Of a stretch of DNA of 64,000 nucleotides, positions 62,299 to 64,000 are shown one piece after another. The position numbers were made by a program, and so were the translations under genes. Within the stretch, counting starts at the first letter, position 1; the number at the start of each line of letters is the position of its first letter. This DNA comes from Betaproteobacteria bacterium (GTDB taxonomy: Bacteria > Pseudomonadota > Gammaproteobacteria > Burkholderiales > Burkholderiaceae_C): assembly GCA_947453725.1 (NCBI GenBank), contig CANGHH010000014.1:1-64000 (forward strand). Reading direction: 5' to 3'. The notes beneath the pieces were generated by a model. That model made no database searches and had not been told where the DNA came from. It saw nothing but the letters and a program-made list of their open reading frames with translations.

Positions 62299-63207
62299 TC
62301 ACGGCGAGGGCAAGGCGGCCAGGCAGTCGGCCAGGATCTCGGCCGCATCGGCCAGCCGCGGTCCGGGACGCACCAAGGGGTCCCAGCGGTCGGCCGGGAA
62401 GCCGCACGCCATGCGGGTCTGCAGCGCGGTCAGCGCAGCCCAGCCGGGGCGCGACGGCATCTCGGCCAGCGCGCGCGCACTGGCCAACACGATGTCGGGC
62501 TGGGCGCGCACGACGAACTCGGGGTTGAGCTGGGGGAAGGTGCCCAGCGCAACCGGCACCACGTTGCCCAGACCCAGGCGCGCCAGCGTCTCGCCGACGA
62601 AGGAGGCCGCACCCGCCGCATAAGGCGCCGCCGCGACTTCGAAATAGACTTTCTTGCCGCGCAAAGCGGCCGGCACGCGGGCGGCGGCGGTCGTGATGCG
62701 CGCATCGATGCGCTGCCAGGCCGCCAGTCCCGCCGCGCGGTCGCCCAGCGCCTGCGACACCTTGTCCAGCACGCGTTGCGTATCGGCCATGCTTTGCGGA
62801 TCCAGTGCCATCACGGTGATGCCCAGCGCTTCCAGGCGGTCGATGGCGCGCGCTGCGCCGACCGCCAGCACCAGGTCGGGCTTGAGCGCCACCAGGCGCT
62901 CGATCTGCGTGTCTTCCAGCCCGCCCAGCTGCGGCAGCCCCTTCACGCTGGCCGGCCAGTTGCTGTAGCGGTCGACGCCCACCAGGCGCTGGCAGGCGCC
63001 CAAGGCGCACACCGTTTCGGTCAGCGACGGCAGCAGCGACACGACGCGCTGGGCCGGCGCCGCCAGCCGGACATGGCGGCCGCGGTCATCGACGACGTCG
63101 ATGGCGGGCGGCGCGGCCAGCGCGGTGATCGCTGAGCACGCCAGCGCCAAGGCCAGGCCCGCCCCCAGCCGGCGGTTCCAGCGCGTGCCGGTGGACACCT
63201 GGATCAC
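62299..63207 (-). CDS. btuF: Cobalamin-binding periplasmic protein BtuF
   Basis: A 302-residue helical-backbone binding protein. A signal peptide ('LGAGLALALACSAITALAAPP') is followed by 'QRVVSLLPSLTETVCALGACQRLVGVDRYSNWP', a BtuF hallmark, and 'IERLVALKPDLVLAV'. The start is GTG at 63207, overlapping the receptor stop (GTGA); no ATG lies near. It delivers B12 to BtuCD. Confidence 0.9.
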   Translation of the reverse strand: MIQVSTGTRWNRRLGAGLALALACSAITALAAPPAIDVVDDRGRHVRLAAPAQRVVSLLPSLTETVCALGACQRLVGVDRYSNWPASVKGLPQLGGLEDTQIERLVALKPDLVLAVGAARAIDRLEALGITVMALDPQSMADTQRVLDKVSQALGDRAAGLAAWQRIDARITTAAARVPAALRGKKVYFEVAAAPYAAGAASFVGETLARLGLGNVVPVALGTFPQLNPEFVVRAQPDIVLASARALAEMPSRPGWAALTALQTRMACGFPADRWDPLVRPGPRLADAAEILADCLAALPSP

Positions 63208-64000
63208 CGCAAGGTGTAGCGCAGGCTCACGAAGACTTCGCGGCCGGGCTGGTCGTAACCCAACGCGGTCTCGTAGCGCTGGTCGGCCAGGTTGTTGAGC
63301 TTGACGCCCAGCTTCAGCTCGCGCGTCAAGGCGACCTCGGCGCGCAGGTCCAGCGTCGCGTAGCCGCCCAGGCGCACGGCGTTGGCGGTGTCGTCGTAGC
63401 GGTGCGAGAAGGCCGCCAGCGTGGCACCGGCGCTGTAGGCGCCGGCGACCCAGTCGGCGCCCAGGCGCGCCGCGTCTCGCGCGCGGCGTTGCAGCAGACG
63501 GCCGTTGTTGGCGTTGCCTTCGGTGGCGTTGCGCGGATCGACATGGTCGACGGACGCGGTCAGCGCCACGTCGCGCCAATGGCCTTCGTAGCCCAGCGTC
63601 AGCCCGTTGATGCGGGCCAGCGGCAGGTTCACCGGCGCCGGCCCGCTGGTGATGTAGCCGACGTAGCGGTTGCGGAAGGTGGCCAGCTTCAGCGCGTGCT
63701 CACCCAGCGTCCAGCGCAGGTTCAGCTCGGCGTGGCGGCCTTCCTCGGGCAGCAGCGTGGGGCTGCCGTAGCCGGGGTAGTAGAGCTGGTTGAAGCTGGG
63801 CGCGACATAGCTCTGCGCCAGGCTGGCGCCCAGGCGCAGCGTGGGCAGCACCGCGTAGCCATAGCCCAAAGCGCCGCTGGTCTTGCCGCCGAACTGCGAA
63901 TTGCGGTCGCGCCGCAGGCTGCCCTGCCAGACATGGCCGGCCGCCGCGCCGTTCAGGCCCAGCGCCAGGCCGTCGATGTGGCGGTCGCTCACGGTGAAGG
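63204..64000 (-). CDS. btuB: TonB-dependent receptor, BtuB-like, C-terminal part
   Basis: The frame is open to the right edge; the N-terminus, with plug and TonB box, is outside the window. The visible 265 residues are beta-barrel strands, including 'LAQSYVAPSFNQLYYPGYGSPTLLPEEGRHAELNLRW' and 'NLADQRYETALGYDQPGREVFVSLRYTLR', as in TonB-dependent receptors. The B12 assignment rests on coupling with btuF and cobQ. A cobalamin riboswitch may precede it, but that lies beyond the window. Confidence 0.9.
   Translation of the reverse strand, partial: FTVSDRHIDGLALGLNGAAAGHVWQGSLRRDRNSQFGGKTSGALGYGYAVLPTLRLGASLAQSYVAPSFNQLYYPGYGSPTLLPEEGRHAELNLRWTLGEHALKLATFRNRYVGYITSGPAPVNLPLARINGLTLGYEGHWRDVALTASVDHVDPRNATEGNANNGRLLQRRARDAARLGADWVAGAYSAGATLAAFSHRYDDTANAVRLGGYATLDLRAEVALTRELKLGVKLNNLADQRYETALGYDQPGREVFVSLRYTLR

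Noticed and set aside
63204-64000. Cobalamin riboswitch for the btu operon
   Set aside because: It would lie before the start of btuB, beyond the right edge; nothing like it is seen between the genes here.

Overview
The window is very GC-rich, has no rRNA, tRNA, CRISPR array or insertion sequence that I can see, and is packed with short-gap operons. Two orphan Bug/TctC-type binding proteins, SoxZ/SoxA, a MetA-type outer-membrane protein and many ATGA/TGATG gene overlaps suggest a betaproteobacterium of the order Burkholderiales (inference from gene content and style only; no marker gene for placement is present).

Layout. 1-4.0 kb: end of a sox (thiosulfate oxidation) operon (soxZ, soxA) followed by a two-subunit molybdenum hydroxylase of the IorAB type. 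4.0-33.2 kb: a large accessory catabolic region. It holds four TetR/AcrR-type regulators less one (three in all), three formylglycine-type sulfatases, a copper-ligand formylglycine-generating enzyme (FGE) that could activate them, an MBL-fold hydrolase, an HLD-I-like haloalkane dehalogenase, three oxidoreductases of the SDR/Rieske/Baeyer-Villiger kind, a FadD-type acyl-CoA ligase, a PF10118 hydrolase, a DUF1254/DUF1214 protein, a GST, a DsbA-like tandem protein and a MetA/SphA-type outer-membrane channel. The most striking gene is a single 784-residue protein that fuses an HSL-family esterase to a Baeyer-Villiger monooxygenase. Near-identical 21-bp elements upstream of the channel/sulfatase operon (about 11.95 kb) and of the monooxygenase operon (about 30.87 kb) suggest that one regulator controls both. 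Read together, the region looks like a system for taking up, desulfating, oxidising and CoA-activating a hydrophobic sulfate ester; the actual substrate cannot be told from sequence.

33.2-35.2 kb: a lower-GC islet with an HPP-family membrane protein and a TumE/TumA-like toxin-antitoxin pair whose toxin seems to lack a normal start codon. 35.2-43.1 kb: mutS translationally coupled to an orphan Anbu (proteasome-type) protease gene, a chemoreceptor, an alpha/beta hydrolase and an M20 peptidase. 43.1-51.8 kb: an aspartoacylase-like zinc enzyme and a complete Dpp/Opp-type ABC transporter with two tandem paralogous binding proteins. 51.8-58.8 kb: two very small membrane proteins and a CusCBA-type copper/silver efflux operon with three small leader genes. 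59.0-64.0 kb: a cobalamin operon (partial btuB, btuF, btuC, btuD, cobQ) running to the right edge of the window.

Starts were chosen from family length, Shine-Dalgarno-like sequence and gene overlaps; several differ from the ORF track, which uses the longest frame. Large antisense ORFs are treated as shadows.
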